A stretch of 64,000 nucleotides of DNA from Sphingopyxis bauzanensis (GTDB lineage: Bacteria; Pseudomonadota; Alphaproteobacteria; Sphingomonadales; Sphingomonadaceae): the NCBI RefSeq assembly GCF_002205675.1, contig NZ_NISK01000008.1:1-64000 (forward strand). Reading direction: 5' to 3'. The first letter of the stretch is position 1; each line of letters opens with the position of its first letter. The position numbers and the translations under genes are program-made. The notes under the pieces were generated by a model. That model ran no database searches. It was not told the DNA's origin and saw only the letters and a program-made list of their open reading frames with translations. This document shows positions 7,268-16,586 of this stretch, one piece after another.

Positions 7268-9946
7268 ATGGGCCCGCCTATCCAGATCTCGCAAAATCCC
7301 GACATCCGCTATCTCGGGCGGATCCTCGGTGACGTCATTCGCGCCTATGGCGGCGACAAATTGTTCCGGCAGACCGAATATATCCGCTCATCGAGCGTCG
7401 ATCGGCATCGCGGGATCGCGGGGGCCGAGGCGATCGATCCGGGGCTCGATGCGCTGAGCCTGGATGACACGGTCGCGTTCGTGCGCGGGTTCATGCTGTT
7501 TTCGATGCTCGCCAATCTGGCCGAGGACCGGCAGGGGGTTGCCGCCGAGCCCGAGGCGACCGTCGCGGCGGCGATCGACAAGCTGAAAGCCGACGGGATC
7601 GATAGCGACGCGATTGCCGCGCTGCTCAGCGCCTCACTCGTCGCGCCGGTGCTGACCGCGCACCCGACCGAGGTGCGGCGCAAATCGATGCTCGACCACA
7701 AGAACCGCATCGCCGAGCTGATGCTGCTGCGCGACAGCGGCGCCGACGAGACGCCCGAGGGCGATGTCGTCGAGGATGCGATCCGGCGGCAGATCGTGCT
7801 GCTGTGGCAGACGCGGCCGCTGCGCATGGAAAAACTGTTCGTCGCCGACGAGATCGACAATGCGCTCACCTATCTCCGCGACGTGTTCCTGCCGGTGGTG
7901 CCGAAGCTATACGCGCGCTGGGAAACCGAGCTGGGGCAGCGCCCCGCGAGTTTCCTGCGCGTCGGCAGCTGGATCGGCGGCGACCGCGACGGCAACCCGT
8001 TCGTCACTGCCGAGACGATGGTGATGGCGACGGGACGCAATGCCGCGGCGGTGCTGGGCCATTATATCGACGCGGTGCATGGGCTGGGCGCCGAATTGTC
8101 GGTGTCGGCGAGTCTGGCCGCAGTTCCGGAAGCGGTCGAGGCGCTGGCCGAGGCGAGCGGCGACAGCGCGCCGAGCCGCCGCGACGAGCCCTATCGCCGC
8201 GCGCTGTCGGGCATTTATGCGCGGCTGTGCGCGACCTATATGCAGATCGTCGGCAAGGCGCCGCCGCGGCCTTCGGCGCTGAAGGGTGACGCCTACGCGA
8301 CCCCCGCCGATTTCCGCCGCGACCTCGTTACGATCGCCAATGGCCTGTCGGCGAACAGCCAGGGGCAGTTTGGCGGGATCGGTGCGCTCGGGCGGCTGAT
8401 CCGCGCGGTCGAGGTGTTCGGGTTCCACCTTGCGACGCTCGACATGCGGCAGAACAGCGCGGTGCACGAACGGGTGCTCGCCGAGCTGCTCAAGGTATCG
8501 GGCGTGTGCGCCGACTATCTGGCGCTGGACGAAGATGCGCGCGTCGCGCTGCTCACCGCCGAACTGCAAAGCGACCGGCCGCTCGCGGCGCCGTGGCACC
8601 AGTGGAGCGACCAGACCGCGGGCGAGCTCGCGATCGTCCATGCCGCTGCCGATGTGCGCGCGCGGCTGGGCGGCGATGCGATCTGTCAGTGGATCATCAG
8701 CATGGCGCAGACCCTGTCCGACCTGCTCGAGGTTCATGTGCTGGCGCGCGAAGCCGGATTGTGGCGCAGCGGCGAAGCGGCAGGACAATCGAACCTGATG
8801 GTCGTCCCCTTGTTTGAGACGATCGCCGATCTCGACAAGGCGCCGGACATCATGCGCCGCTATTTCGCGATGCCCGAAATCGGACCGCAGGTCGGACAGC
8901 GCGGGCATCAGGAAGTGATGATCGGCTATTCGGATTCGAACAAGGACGGCGGGTATCTGACCTCGACCTGGGGATTGCATCAGGCGTCGCAGGCGCTGAC
9001 CCCGGTGTTCGACGAGGCCGACACCGCGATGCAATTGTTCCACGGCCGCGGCGGCGCGGTCGGGCGCGGCGGCGGCAGCGCCTTTGCCGCGATCCGGGCG
9101 CAGCCCGCAGGCACGGTGCAGGGGCGTATCCGCATCACCGAACAGGGCGAGGTGATCGCGGCGAAATATGGCACCGCAGCGAGCGCGGCGGCGAACCTGG
9201 AGGCGATGGTGTCGGCGAGTTTGCTCGCGAGCCTGGAGCCCGAGGCGCTGAGCGACACGGATGCGGCGCGCTTTACCGCAGCGATGGATGCGCTGTCGGA
9301 CAGCGCCTTCGCGGCGTATCGCGGGCTGGTATACGACACCCCGGCGTTCAAGGATTTTTTCCGCGCGATGACCCCGATCGCCGAGATCGCGACGCTGAAA
9401 ATCGGATCGCGCCCGTCGAGCCGCACCAAGTCGAGTGCGATCGAGGATCTGCGCGCGATCCCGTGGGTGTTCAGTTGGGCGCAGGCGCGCGCGATGCTGC
9501 CCGGCTGGTACGGGACGGGCGAGGGTTTTGCGGCGTTCGGCGACAAGGCGCTGCTGGCGGACATGGCGGCGGGTTGGCCGTTCTTTGCGGCGCTGCTCGG
9601 TAATATGGAGATGGTGCTCGCGAAATCCGACATGGGGATTGCGGCGCGCTATGCCGAGCTGGCGGGGCATGTCGACGGGCATAAGGCGATCTTTGGTCGC
9701 ATCCGCGACGGGTGGAACCGCGCGCATGACGGGTTGCTCGCCGTCACCGGCCAGACGCGGCTGCTCGAAAAAAACCCGGCGCTCGAGGCGTCGATCCGGC
9801 TGCGGCTGCCCTATATCGAACCGCTCAACCTGCTCCAGATCGAGCTGATGAAGCGCCACCGCGCGGGGGAGACCGACCCGCGTATTGCCGAGGGCATCCA
9901 GCTGACGATCAACGCCATTGCGACGGCGCTGCGCAATAGCGGCTGA
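7268..9946 (+). CDS. ppc: Phosphoenolpyruvate carboxylase
   Basis: An 892-residue cytosolic enzyme that carboxylates PEP with bicarbonate to give oxaloacetate and replenish the TCA cycle. Length and motifs fit the bacterial family: LTAHPTEV with the catalytic His (about 131), GSWIGGDRDGNPFV (about 233), YSDSNKDGGYLTSTW (about 554), LFHGRGGAVGRGGG (about 591) and the C-terminal INAIATALRNSG, with NSG instead of the usual NTG. The ribosome site at ATG 7268 is weak. It is monocistronic, flanked by a palindromic repeat upstream and a convergent lipoprotein gene downstream. Confidence 0.97.
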   Translation: MGPPIQISQNPDIRYLGRILGDVIRAYGGDKLFRQTEYIRSSSVDRHRGIAGAEAIDPGLDALSLDDTVAFVRGFMLFSMLANLAEDRQGVAAEPEATVAAAIDKLKADGIDSDAIAALLSASLVAPVLTAHPTEVRRKSMLDHKNRIAELMLLRDSGADETPEGDVVEDAIRRQIVLLWQTRPLRMEKLFVADEIDNALTYLRDVFLPVVPKLYARWETELGQRPASFLRVGSWIGGDRDGNPFVTAETMVMATGRNAAAVLGHYIDAVHGLGAELSVSASLAAVPEAVEALAEASGDSAPSRRDEPYRRALSGIYARLCATYMQIVGKAPPRPSALKGDAYATPADFRRDLVTIANGLSANSQGQFGGIGALGRLIRAVEVFGFHLATLDMRQNSAVHERVLAELLKVSGVCADYLALDEDARVALLTAELQSDRPLAAPWHQWSDQTAGELAIVHAAADVRARLGGDAICQWIISMAQTLSDLLEVHVLAREAGLWRSGEAAGQSNLMVVPLFETIADLDKAPDIMRRYFAMPEIGPQVGQRGHQEVMIGYSDSNKDGGYLTSTWGLHQASQALTPVFDEADTAMQLFHGRGGAVGRGGGSAFAAIRAQPAGTVQGRIRITEQGEVIAAKYGTAASAAANLEAMVSASLLASLEPEALSDTDAARFTAAMDALSDSAFAAYRGLVYDTPAFKDFFRAMTPIAEIATLKIGSRPSSRTKSSAIEDLRAIPWVFSWAQARAMLPGWYGTGEGFAAFGDKALLADMAAGWPFFAALLGNMEMVLAKSDMGIAARYAELAGHVDGHKAIFGRIRDGWNRAHDGLLAVTGQTRLLEKNPALEASIRLRLPYIEPLNLLQIELMKRHRAGETDPRIAEGIQLTINAIATALRNSG

Positions 9947-10044
9947 CGCGTCGCCCTCGCGCAGGCGGGGGACGCGGTCCGGTTTGCGGAGCGACGAAGA
10001 TCAAGGCCTCAAGCGGCCTCCGCTTGCGCGGGGGCGGCGGTGTG

Positions 10045-10560
10045 TCAGGTCTTCGTAATCACCACCTCGCCCTTGGCATTGGCGCCATCGGGGGCGAAGT
10101 TGATGCGGAAATCGGCGCCGTCTTTGTCCTTGCCGGCCAGCGTGTCGCCGGTGCGAGTGACCTTGACGCCCTTTTTGGCGAATTCGCCCGCCATCCAGTC
10201 GGCGGCCTTGGTCGACGCCGCGGGTGAGGTGAAGCCGAGTTTGACGGTCGCTTTGCCGGCGCCATTCTTCTCGTTGGCATCGACGTCGACCGTGGTCACC
10301 TTGCTGCCGGGGTAGAGTTTGACGCCATCGATGTCGAAATCGCTTTCGATGTCGAGGTCGACGAAATCGGGGATGTCGATGTCGATCGACGCGCCTTCGC
10401 CGCCGATCTTGATATTGCCGCCGTCCTTGCCGGCCTTGATCTGGACGCCGCCATGCTCGTCGCCGGCGTTGATCGAGACTTCGGTGGCGTCGTTGGCTTT
10501 CTCGTCCGATCCGCAGGCGGCGAGGAGCATCATCGGGGGGATCAGGAACGCGAGGCGCAT
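10045..10560 (-). CDS. Putative lipoprotein with acidic middle region
   Basis: 171 residues starting at ATG 10560, preceded by AAGGAG; a longer frame to 10635 lacks a signal. The N-terminus is a lipoprotein signal ending LLAAC, so Cys18 is probably lipidated. The mature part has a Gly/Lys/Asp-rich repeat-like stretch (about 35-65), a very acidic segment DIPDFVDLDIESDFDID, and a C-terminal alpha/beta part with TKAADWMAGEFAKKGVKV. The family is not recognised beyond a conserved sphingomonad-type envelope protein; function unknown. It is convergent with ppc and read from its own promoter. Confidence 0.8.
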   Translation of the reverse strand: MRLAFLIPPMMLLAACGSDEKANDATEVSINAGDEHGGVQIKAGKDGGNIKIGGEGASIDIDIPDFVDLDIESDFDIDGVKLYPGSKVTTVDVDANEKNGAGKATVKLGFTSPAASTKAADWMAGEFAKKGVKVTRTGDTLAGKDKDGADFRINFAPDGANAKGEVVITKT

Positions 10561-10630
10561 GGGATATCTCCTTGGTGAGTTATATAAATAATACACCTTG
10601 AAGCTGGGCGAGTCAATCGACCCCTCTTTC

Positions 10631-10692
10631 GTCATGCCGGACCTGATCCGGCATCCATGCCGCGGGCGCGGTCATGGACCCCGGATCAAGTC
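10631..10692. repeat. Intergenic repeat, GTCATGCCGGAC...GATCCGGCATCC type
   Basis: GTCATGCCGGACCTGATCCGGCATCC (10631-10656) is a near-palindrome and is followed at 10676-10692 by GGACCCCGGATCAAGTC. The same two modules in the same order appear at 27125-27195. It lies between the lipoprotein promoter and the end of the SDR gene. Confidence 0.8.
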
Positions 10693-10742
10693 GAGCGAGC
10701 TACATGGCTCGTTCGAGGGTGGCGATGAGAGAGACGCGAGCG

Positions 10743-11546
10743 TCATGCATCGATGCTGGTCCGCAGGTCGCCGTGCACCAACCCGCCGTCGACGGTGATC
10801 GTGTCGCCCACGACATAGTCACCCGCTTTCGACGCAAGAAAGATCGCGGCGCCGGCCATATCCTCGGGAACGCCGATGCGTTTGACCGGAATGCTCTGCG
10901 CTACCGCGTCGCCATGGTCGCGCGCGGCCTTGTTCATGTCCGACTGGAAGGCGCCGGGTGCGATCGCGGTGACGAGGATATGATCGGTGACCAGCCGCGC
11001 CGCAAGACGCTTGGTCAGGTAGAGGATCGCCGCCTTCGATGCATGATAGCTGTAAGTTTCCCACGGATTGAGTCGCTGGCCGTCGATCGAGCCGATGTTG
11101 ATGACTTTCGATGGGCGTTCGTGCGTCCCGCCCGCCTTGAGCAGGCCGTGGAGCGCCTGCGTCAAGAAGAAGGGCGATTTGACGTTGATGTCCATCACCT
11201 TGTCCCAGCCCGCCTCGGGGAAACCCTCGAACGGTTCGCCCCATGCCGCGCCGGCATTGTTGACGAGGATGTCGAGGCGCTCTTCGCGCGCTTCGAGTTC
11301 CTTGGCGAGTGCGCGGCAGCCTTCGACCGTCGCGAGGTCGACCGGCAGGCCGATGACCCTGCCCGGATAGCGCGTTTCGAAATCGGCGATGGCTTCCTCG
11401 ATCTGCGCGGTCTTGCGCGCCGAGATGTACACGCGGGCGCATCCTGCGGCGAGATAGCCCTCGACGATCATCTTGCCGATGCCGCGCGAGCCGCCGGTGA
11501 CGAGCGCGATGCGGCCGTCGAGGCCGAACATGTCCTGAAGGTTCAT
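10743..11546 (-). CDS. Short-chain dehydrogenase/reductase
   Basis: 267 residues starting at ATG 11546, with AGGATGAG upstream; the frame upstream to 11675 is repeat DNA. It is a classical SDR: cofactor loop TGGSRGIG (residues 17-24), NNAGA (about 100), active-site Ser in NIGSIDG and YHASK (Tyr/Lys). The C-terminal GDTITVDGG is typical of FabG-like members. It would be NAD(P)-dependent; the substrate is unknown but, lying next to two acyl-CoA dehydrogenase subunits in the same orientation, it probably acts in a CoA-ester or lipid degradation route. A palindromic repeat separates it from the dehydrogenase genes. Confidence 0.92.
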   Translation of the reverse strand: MNLQDMFGLDGRIALVTGGSRGIGKMIVEGYLAAGCARVYISARKTAQIEEAIADFETRYPGRVIGLPVDLATVEGCRALAKELEAREERLDILVNNAGAAWGEPFEGFPEAGWDKVMDINVKSPFFLTQALHGLLKAGGTHERPSKVINIGSIDGQRLNPWETYSYHASKAAILYLTKRLAARLVTDHILVTAIAPGAFQSDMNKAARDHGDAVAQSIPVKRIGVPEDMAGAAIFLASKAGDYVVGDTITVDGGLVHGDLRTSIDA

Positions 11547-11562
11547 TGTCTCATCCTTTTTT

Positions 11563-11675
11563 TCCTCCCTTGGAGGGGAGGGCTGGGGTGGGGCCTGTGG
11601 GCGCAATGCCCTCCCCGCTGCGCCCCGGATCAAGCCCGGGGCTCGCTGCCCCTCCCGCAAGCGGGAGGGGATCAA
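11563..11675. repeat. Compound palindromic repeat filling the spacer
   Basis: CTCCCTTGGAGGGGAGGG (from 11565), CCCCGGATCAAGCCCGGGG (about 11623-11641) and CCCCTCCCGCAAGCGGGAGGGG (11649-11670) are three consecutive hairpin-forming modules. They occupy essentially the whole gap between the acyl-CoA dehydrogenase stop and the SDR start. Confidence 0.8.
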
Positions 11676-11677
11676 GT

Positions 11678-12796
11678 TTAGTAGCCGTTCATCCGGGCGA
11701 CCTGGTCGATGTGATAATGCACATCACCCATATATTCAGCGAGCGCGCGGTCGCGCTTCATATAAAGACCGATGTCATATTCGTCGGTCATGCCGATGCC
11801 GCCGTGCATCTGGACCCCTTCGCGCACCGCGAGGTTGGCGGCGCGGCCGGCCTTCGCTTTCGCGACCGACACCATCAGCTTCGCGCCCTCATTGCCCTCG
11901 TCCAGGAGCTGCTGCGCCTTCATCACCGTCGCGCGCGCAACTTCCATTTCGCCATAGAGATGCGCGGCGCGGTGCTGGAGACCCTGGAACTCGCCGATCA
12001 GCTTGCCGAACTGCTTGCGCTCCTTGAGGTAAGTGACGGTCATGTCCATCGCGCCCTGCCCGACACCGACCATTTCGGCCGCGGCGCCGGTGCGCGTCGC
12101 GGCAAGCAGTGCGTCAAGGATCTCACCGCCCGCATCGACTTCGCCGATCACCGCGTCGGCATCGACTTCGACACCGTCGAGGGTGACGTGACTGGCGAAG
12201 CTGGAATCCACGAGCCGCCGCGGATCGGCGGTGACCCCCTTCGCGTCCCTAGGCACCGCGAACAGGGTGATCCCGCCGTCGGTCTTCGCCGCGACAATGC
12301 TCATGTCGGCGACATGGCCGTGGAGGACGAAGCTTTTCTTGCCGTCGAGGCGAAAGCCGTTGCCGGCGCGCGTCGCGGTGGCCGCGATGCGGTCGGGGCG
12401 GTGCTTGGCGCCCTCGTCGATCGCGAGCGCGATGATCGCTTCACCCGATGCGATCGCGGGGAGCCAGCGGCCCGCCTGCGTGCCGCCCGCTTTCGCGAGC
12501 GCGGCGACCGCGCCGACGCTGGTCGACAGGAAGGGCGATGGGGTCAGGTTGCGGCCGATTTCCTCGAGCACGATGCCCGCCTCCATATGCCCCATGCCGA
12601 GCCCGCCATGCGCCTCGGGAACGAGCATCCCGGGCAGCCCCATTTCGGTGAACTGCGTCCAGAGCTCGCGCGAGAAGCCGGTGGCGTCGGCGCTGTCGCG
12701 CAGCTTGCGCAGGTGCGATACCGGCGCCTGTTCGGCGACGAAGGGCGCGACACTGTCCTTGAGCATCGCCTGGTCGTCATTGTGATACAAAGGCAT
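11678..12796 (-). CDS. Acyl-CoA dehydrogenase, subunit without the usual catalytic Glu
   Basis: 372 residues with the acyl-CoA dehydrogenase fold, FAD-dependent. The C-terminal MHGGIGMTDEYDIGLYMKR segment is intact, but the usual YEGT-type catalytic region reads AEYMGDVHYH. The adjacent upstream gene (12800-13981) is a second dehydrogenase that keeps IEGGTSE. Such side-by-side pairs form alpha2-beta2 heterotetramers in sterol and other CoA-ester degradation (ChsE1/ChsE2, FadE26/27-type; family knowledge). I infer this is the non-catalytic or FAD-sharing partner. Only three bases separate the two genes, so they are co-transcribed and probably co-translated. Confidence 0.93.
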   Translation of the reverse strand: MPLYHNDDQAMLKDSVAPFVAEQAPVSHLRKLRDSADATGFSRELWTQFTEMGLPGMLVPEAHGGLGMGHMEAGIVLEEIGRNLTPSPFLSTSVGAVAALAKAGGTQAGRWLPAIASGEAIIALAIDEGAKHRPDRIAATATRAGNGFRLDGKKSFVLHGHVADMSIVAAKTDGGITLFAVPRDAKGVTADPRRLVDSSFASHVTLDGVEVDADAVIGEVDAGGEILDALLAATRTGAAAEMVGVGQGAMDMTVTYLKERKQFGKLIGEFQGLQHRAAHLYGEMEVARATVMKAQQLLDEGNEGAKLMVSVAKAKAGRAANLAVREGVQMHGGIGMTDEYDIGLYMKRDRALAEYMGDVHYHIDQVARMNGY

Positions 12797-12799
12797 GGG

Positions 12800-13981
12800 T
12801 CAGGCTCCGGGCAAGTCGAGGATACGCTTGGCGATGACGTTGAGCATGACTTCGCTCGTGCCGCCTTCGATCGAATTGGCCTTGGTGCGCAGCCAGCCGC
12901 GAGCACGCGCGCCGCCCTTGGTTTCTTCGCTGTCCCATTCGAGCGCTTCGCTGCCGCCGCCCGACATGACGAGTTCGTGGCGGCGCTTGTTGAGTTCGGT
13001 GCCGACATATTTCATCATGTTCGACGACGCGGGATGCGCGCGGCCGGTCTTCCACATGTCCATGAAGCGTTCGCCCATCGCGCGGTACGCGAAGACATCG
13101 ACGTCGAATGCCGCCATTTCGGCGCGCAGGATCGGATCGTCGAGTTCGCCTGCGGCATTCTTGCCGAACGCCTTGGCAAAGGCGCCGCCGATGCTGACCA
13201 TGTCGCCGCCCGCGCCGCCGCCCGAGATCATCTCGCGTTCGTGCCCCAGCAGATATTTGGCGACGTCCCAGCCGCGGTTGATCTCGCCGACATATTGTGT
13301 CTTCCTCACTTCGACGTCGTCAAAGAAGGTTTCGCAGAAGGGCGAATTGCCGCTGATCAGCAGGATCGGCTTGGTCGTGACGCCCTTGCTCGCCATGTCG
13401 AAGAGCATGAAAGTGATGCCCTGATATTTGTTCGCCTTGTCGGTGCGGACGAGGCAGAAGATCCAGTCGGCCTGGTCGGCATAGCTGGTCCAGATCTTCG
13501 ATCCGTTGACGACCCAATGATCGCCCTTGTCCTCGCCGAACGTTTGCAGCGAGACGAGATCGCTGCCCGAACCGGGCTCCGAATAGCCCTGGCACCAGCG
13601 GATTTCGCCGCGCGCGATCGGGTTGAGGTACTGGACCTTCTGTTCCTCGGTACCGAATTGCAGCAGCGCGGGGCCGAGCATCCAGATACCGAAGCTGTCG
13701 AGCGGCGAGCGCGCATGGATGCGCTTCATTTCCTGTTTGAAAATCTTGGTCTGCTCGGGGGTGAGGCCCGCGCCGCCATAGGCCTTGGGCCAGTCGGGGA
13801 CGGTATAGCCCTTGGCCGCGCAGACTTCGAGCCACTGCTTCTGGGCGTCATTCTTGAACACCCAATTGCGCCCGCCCCAGCAGACATCGCCTTCCTCGCG
13901 GATGGGTTCGCGCATTTCGGCGGGGCAGTTTGCCTCCAGCCAGCCGCGCACTTCGGCGCGAAAAGCGTCCAGATCGCTCAT
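12800..13981 (-). CDS. Acyl-CoA dehydrogenase, catalytic partner subunit
   Basis: 393 residues starting at ATG 13981. It keeps the family landmarks: GYSEPGSGSDL in the middle beta domain, WTSYADQADW, and IEGGTSEVMLN near the C-terminus, which holds the expected active-site Glu. It resembles the larger subunits of heterotetrameric dehydrogenases that act on branched or cyclic CoA esters. It heads the leftward operon with the 372-residue partner and probably the SDR at 10743. The promoter lies in the 172-bp gap shared with the divergent SDR at 14154. Confidence 0.94.
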   Translation of the reverse strand: MSDLDAFRAEVRGWLEANCPAEMREPIREEGDVCWGGRNWVFKNDAQKQWLEVCAAKGYTVPDWPKAYGGAGLTPEQTKIFKQEMKRIHARSPLDSFGIWMLGPALLQFGTEEQKVQYLNPIARGEIRWCQGYSEPGSGSDLVSLQTFGEDKGDHWVVNGSKIWTSYADQADWIFCLVRTDKANKYQGITFMLFDMASKGVTTKPILLISGNSPFCETFFDDVEVRKTQYVGEINRGWDVAKYLLGHEREMISGGGAGGDMVSIGGAFAKAFGKNAAGELDDPILRAEMAAFDVDVFAYRAMGERFMDMWKTGRAHPASSNMMKYVGTELNKRRHELVMSGGGSEALEWDSEETKGGARARGWLRTKANSIEGGTSEVMLNVIAKRILDLPGA

Positions 13982-14153
13982 GTTTCAGGCTCCTCTTCCT
14001 GCCCCAAATCTAGGAGCAGTCGCCTGCTTTACGCAAGCGTCAACTTGGGCGGCCCAACCTGCCGTTACGGCGCCGTAGCGTCCGACAGGCCGCCGTTGAC
14101 GCGCCCTGCTTCGTCCCTAAGCTAAGTGGCAAAAGAAAACGGGAGAATGGGTC

Positions 14154-15011
14154 ATGCGATTCGCAGGCAAGATTGCCGTCGTCACCGGTGCCGCATCGGG
14201 AATCGGCAAAGCCACGGTTTTGAAGCTGGCCAGCGAAGGCGCGCATGTCTTCGCTGCCGATATCGACGAAGCGGGCGGACGCGCGCTCGCCGAACAATCG
14301 AACGGCAAGATCGATTTTGTCCGCTGCGACGTGACCCAGCCGTCCGACATCGAAGCGCTGATGAACACGGCCGCGGCAAAGGGCGGCGGCATCGACATCG
14401 TCTTCAACAACGCCGCGGCGGGCGGTGACCGCGCCCCGATCGACGAGATCACCCCCGAAGGCTGGGACCGCACGATGGACCTGGTGCTGAAATCGGTCGC
14501 GATGGGGATCCGCTATGCGGCGCCGCACATGAAGGGGCGCAAGGGCGCGTCGATCATCAACACCGCGAGCGTCGCGGCGCTCGGCGCGGGCTATTCGCCC
14601 ACCGCTTATGCCGTCGCCAAGGTCGGGGTGCTCCACCTGTCGAAGGTCGCAGCGACCGACCTCGCCCGCTATGGCATCCGCGTCAACGCGATTTGTCCGG
14701 GCTTCATCAACACCAATATCTTCACCGCATCGCTCGACGTCCCCGACGCAATGAAGGAACAGGCCAATGCCGTCATCGCCGGGATGAGCGCGCAGGCGCA
14801 GCCGGTGGCGCGCGGCGGCCAGCCCGACGACATCGCCAATGCGGTGGCGTTCCTGGCCAGCGACGAATCGTCGTTCATGACCGGCACGCATCTGCTGGTC
14901 GACGGCGGGCTGACGATCGGCCAGCGCCACGCCTGGGATCCCGAGGCACCGGGCATGTTCGACGCGCTGGTCGCGATGGAGGAAGCGGCCAAGGCCGGAG
15001 CGGCGGCGTGA
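14154..15011 (+). CDS. Short-chain dehydrogenase/reductase
   Basis: 285 residues starting at ATG 14154 with GGGAGAA upstream. Motifs: TGAASGIG cofactor loop (about 12-19), D-x-D acidic end of beta2 suggesting NAD preference, FNNAAAGG, active-site Ser in NTASVAALGAG and YAVAK. The tail after GTHLLVDGG is about 30 residues longer than the minimal FabG-like fold. Its stop overlaps the GTG start of the downstream transporter by four bases, suggesting that the imported substrate or its derivative is what this enzyme oxidises. Substrate unknown. Confidence 0.93.
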   Translation: MRFAGKIAVVTGAASGIGKATVLKLASEGAHVFAADIDEAGGRALAEQSNGKIDFVRCDVTQPSDIEALMNTAAAKGGGIDIVFNNAAAGGDRAPIDEITPEGWDRTMDLVLKSVAMGIRYAAPHMKGRKGASIINTASVAALGAGYSPTAYAVAKVGVLHLSKVAATDLARYGIRVNAICPGFINTNIFTASLDVPDAMKEQANAVIAGMSAQAQPVARGGQPDDIANAVAFLASDESSFMTGTHLLVDGGLTIGQRHAWDPEAPGMFDALVAMEEAAKAGAAA

Positions 15012-16474
15012 CCACAGCGGCGGCAACCGCCGCGGTGCCGCGCCCCGAAAAACTGCCGGTCTGGCTGAAAGCGACGCACGGCCTTGGCAGCATTGCTTAC
15101 GGGGTCAAGGACAACGGCTTTTCGACCTTTCTGCTGCTGTTTTACAATCAGGTCATCGGACTCGACGCCGGGATCGTCGGTGCCGCCATCATGATGGCGC
15201 TGATCGCCGACGCGTTCGTCGATCCGGTGATCGGAGAGCTCACCGACCGCACGCGCAGCCGATGGGGACGCCGCCTGCCCTGGCTCTACATCGCCCCAAT
15301 CCCGCTCGCGATCGCGTGGATGCTGCTGTGGAGCCCGCCCGCGATGAGCGACACGATGACGGTCGCGTGGCTGATCGGTTTCGCGATCATCGTACGTTCG
15401 CTGGTGTCATGTTGCGAAGTGCCGTCGGTCGCAATCGTCCCCGAACTGACCGGCGATTATGACGAACGCACGGCGGTGATGCGCTTTCGCTTCCTGTTCG
15501 GCTGGGGCGGCGGGCTGCTGATCCTGCTGCTCGCCTACGGGGTGTTTTTCGGCGGAGCGAAGGGGCTCGTCGATCCTGACGGCTATTTCCCTTACGCATT
15601 GGCCGGGGCGCTGATGATGACGGGCGCCGTGCTGGTATCGGCCGCCGGACAGCATAAGCGAATTGCCGTGTCGAACCTGACCGATGTGAAGCCGGTGATG
15701 ACGCTGCGGCAGATTTTGCGCGACATGCGCGATACATTGTCGAACCGCGCCTTTTTATGGCTGATTTTTGCGGCGCTGTTCGGCTTCATCAATCAGGGCA
15801 TCACCTTTTCGATGAACAATTACCTGCTCGGCTTTTTCTGGCAGTTCACGCAGGGCGAGATGGTCGCTTATGTCTTCCTGCTGTTCGCCTCAATGATCGC
15901 CGCCTTTGTGATCGTTGGACCCTTGTCGGCAAAGCTTGGCAAGCGCGACGGCGCCATTGTCGCGGGCGCCATCGCGCTGCTGGTCAACAGCGGCATCTAT
16001 TTCGCGTGGATCCAGGGCGTGTTCCCCGGCTTGCCCGGAAAACCCAGTGTCGCGACGATGTTTGCGCTGGTTTTTGTTTCCAACAGCTTTTCGATCGTCC
16101 TGATGATCCTGTCGTCATCGATGATGGCCGACGTGGTCGAAGCGTCGCAGAGCGAAACCGGGCGGCGGTCCGAAGGCCTGTTCTTCGCCGGCTATTTCTT
16201 CATGCAGAAATGCGCGACCGGGGTCGGCATTTTCCTCGCCGGGCTGATCCTGTCGTTTGCGGAATTTCCGGCTAGCGCCAAACCGGGCGAGGTTGGCGAT
16301 GCGGTGCTCGGCAATCTGGCGCTCGGCTATGCGCTGTCGGTCCTCGTCATCGGCCTTCTCGGGCTGATCGTGATGCGCCGTTTTCCGATCTCGCGCGCCG
16401 ATCATGAGGCGCGGATTGCGATCTTGGGCGATGCGGCGCGCGCCGATGTCGACGCAAGTGGCGCGCATCCGTAA
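15008..16474 (+). CDS. MFS transporter, GPH (MelB-like) cation symporter family
   Basis: 488 residues from GTG 15008, which overlaps the upstream SDR stop; the open frame upstream to 14693 is only a shadow of that SDR. It has twelve hydrophobic segments. The loop DRTRSRWGRRLPWLYIAP after helix 2 is the hallmark of the glycoside-pentoside-hexuronide:cation symporters, and PELTGDYDERTAVMRFRF fits the second family motif. In sphingomonads this subfamily often accompanies steroid-like or aromatic-substrate operons rather than sugars (general experience). The substrate is unknown; coupling with an SDR and acyl-CoA dehydrogenases suggests an organic acid or terpenoid-like compound. Confidence 0.9.
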   Translation: MTTAAATAAVPRPEKLPVWLKATHGLGSIAYGVKDNGFSTFLLLFYNQVIGLDAGIVGAAIMMALIADAFVDPVIGELTDRTRSRWGRRLPWLYIAPIPLAIAWMLLWSPPAMSDTMTVAWLIGFAIIVRSLVSCCEVPSVAIVPELTGDYDERTAVMRFRFLFGWGGGLLILLLAYGVFFGGAKGLVDPDGYFPYALAGALMMTGAVLVSAAGQHKRIAVSNLTDVKPVMTLRQILRDMRDTLSNRAFLWLIFAALFGFINQGITFSMNNYLLGFFWQFTQGEMVAYVFLLFASMIAAFVIVGPLSAKLGKRDGAIVAGAIALLVNSGIYFAWIQGVFPGLPGKPSVATMFALVFVSNSFSIVLMILSSSMMADVVEASQSETGRRSEGLFFAGYFFMQKCATGVGIFLAGLILSFAEFPASAKPGEVGDAVLGNLALGYALSVLVIGLLGLIVMRRFPISRADHEARIAILGDAARADVDASGAHP

Positions 16475-16586
16475 CGGAAAATGTCAGTTGACGACGGAAT
16501 GAGGTAATAATCGGCCCGCAGGGGTTGGCAAAACAGGACGAATCGGTCCAAAGGCTTACGCGAACGTAAACGGAAAGGATGCTTAG

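Noticed and set aside
7907..9859. 650-codon open frame on the minus strand
   Set aside because: It lies wholly within ppc in antisense. High GC keeps it open, it has no ribosome site and its composition is Arg/His-rich, so it is a shadow.
11546..14125. 859-codon open frame on the plus strand
   Set aside because: It is antisense to two acyl-CoA dehydrogenase genes with clear motifs and starts in a palindromic repeat.
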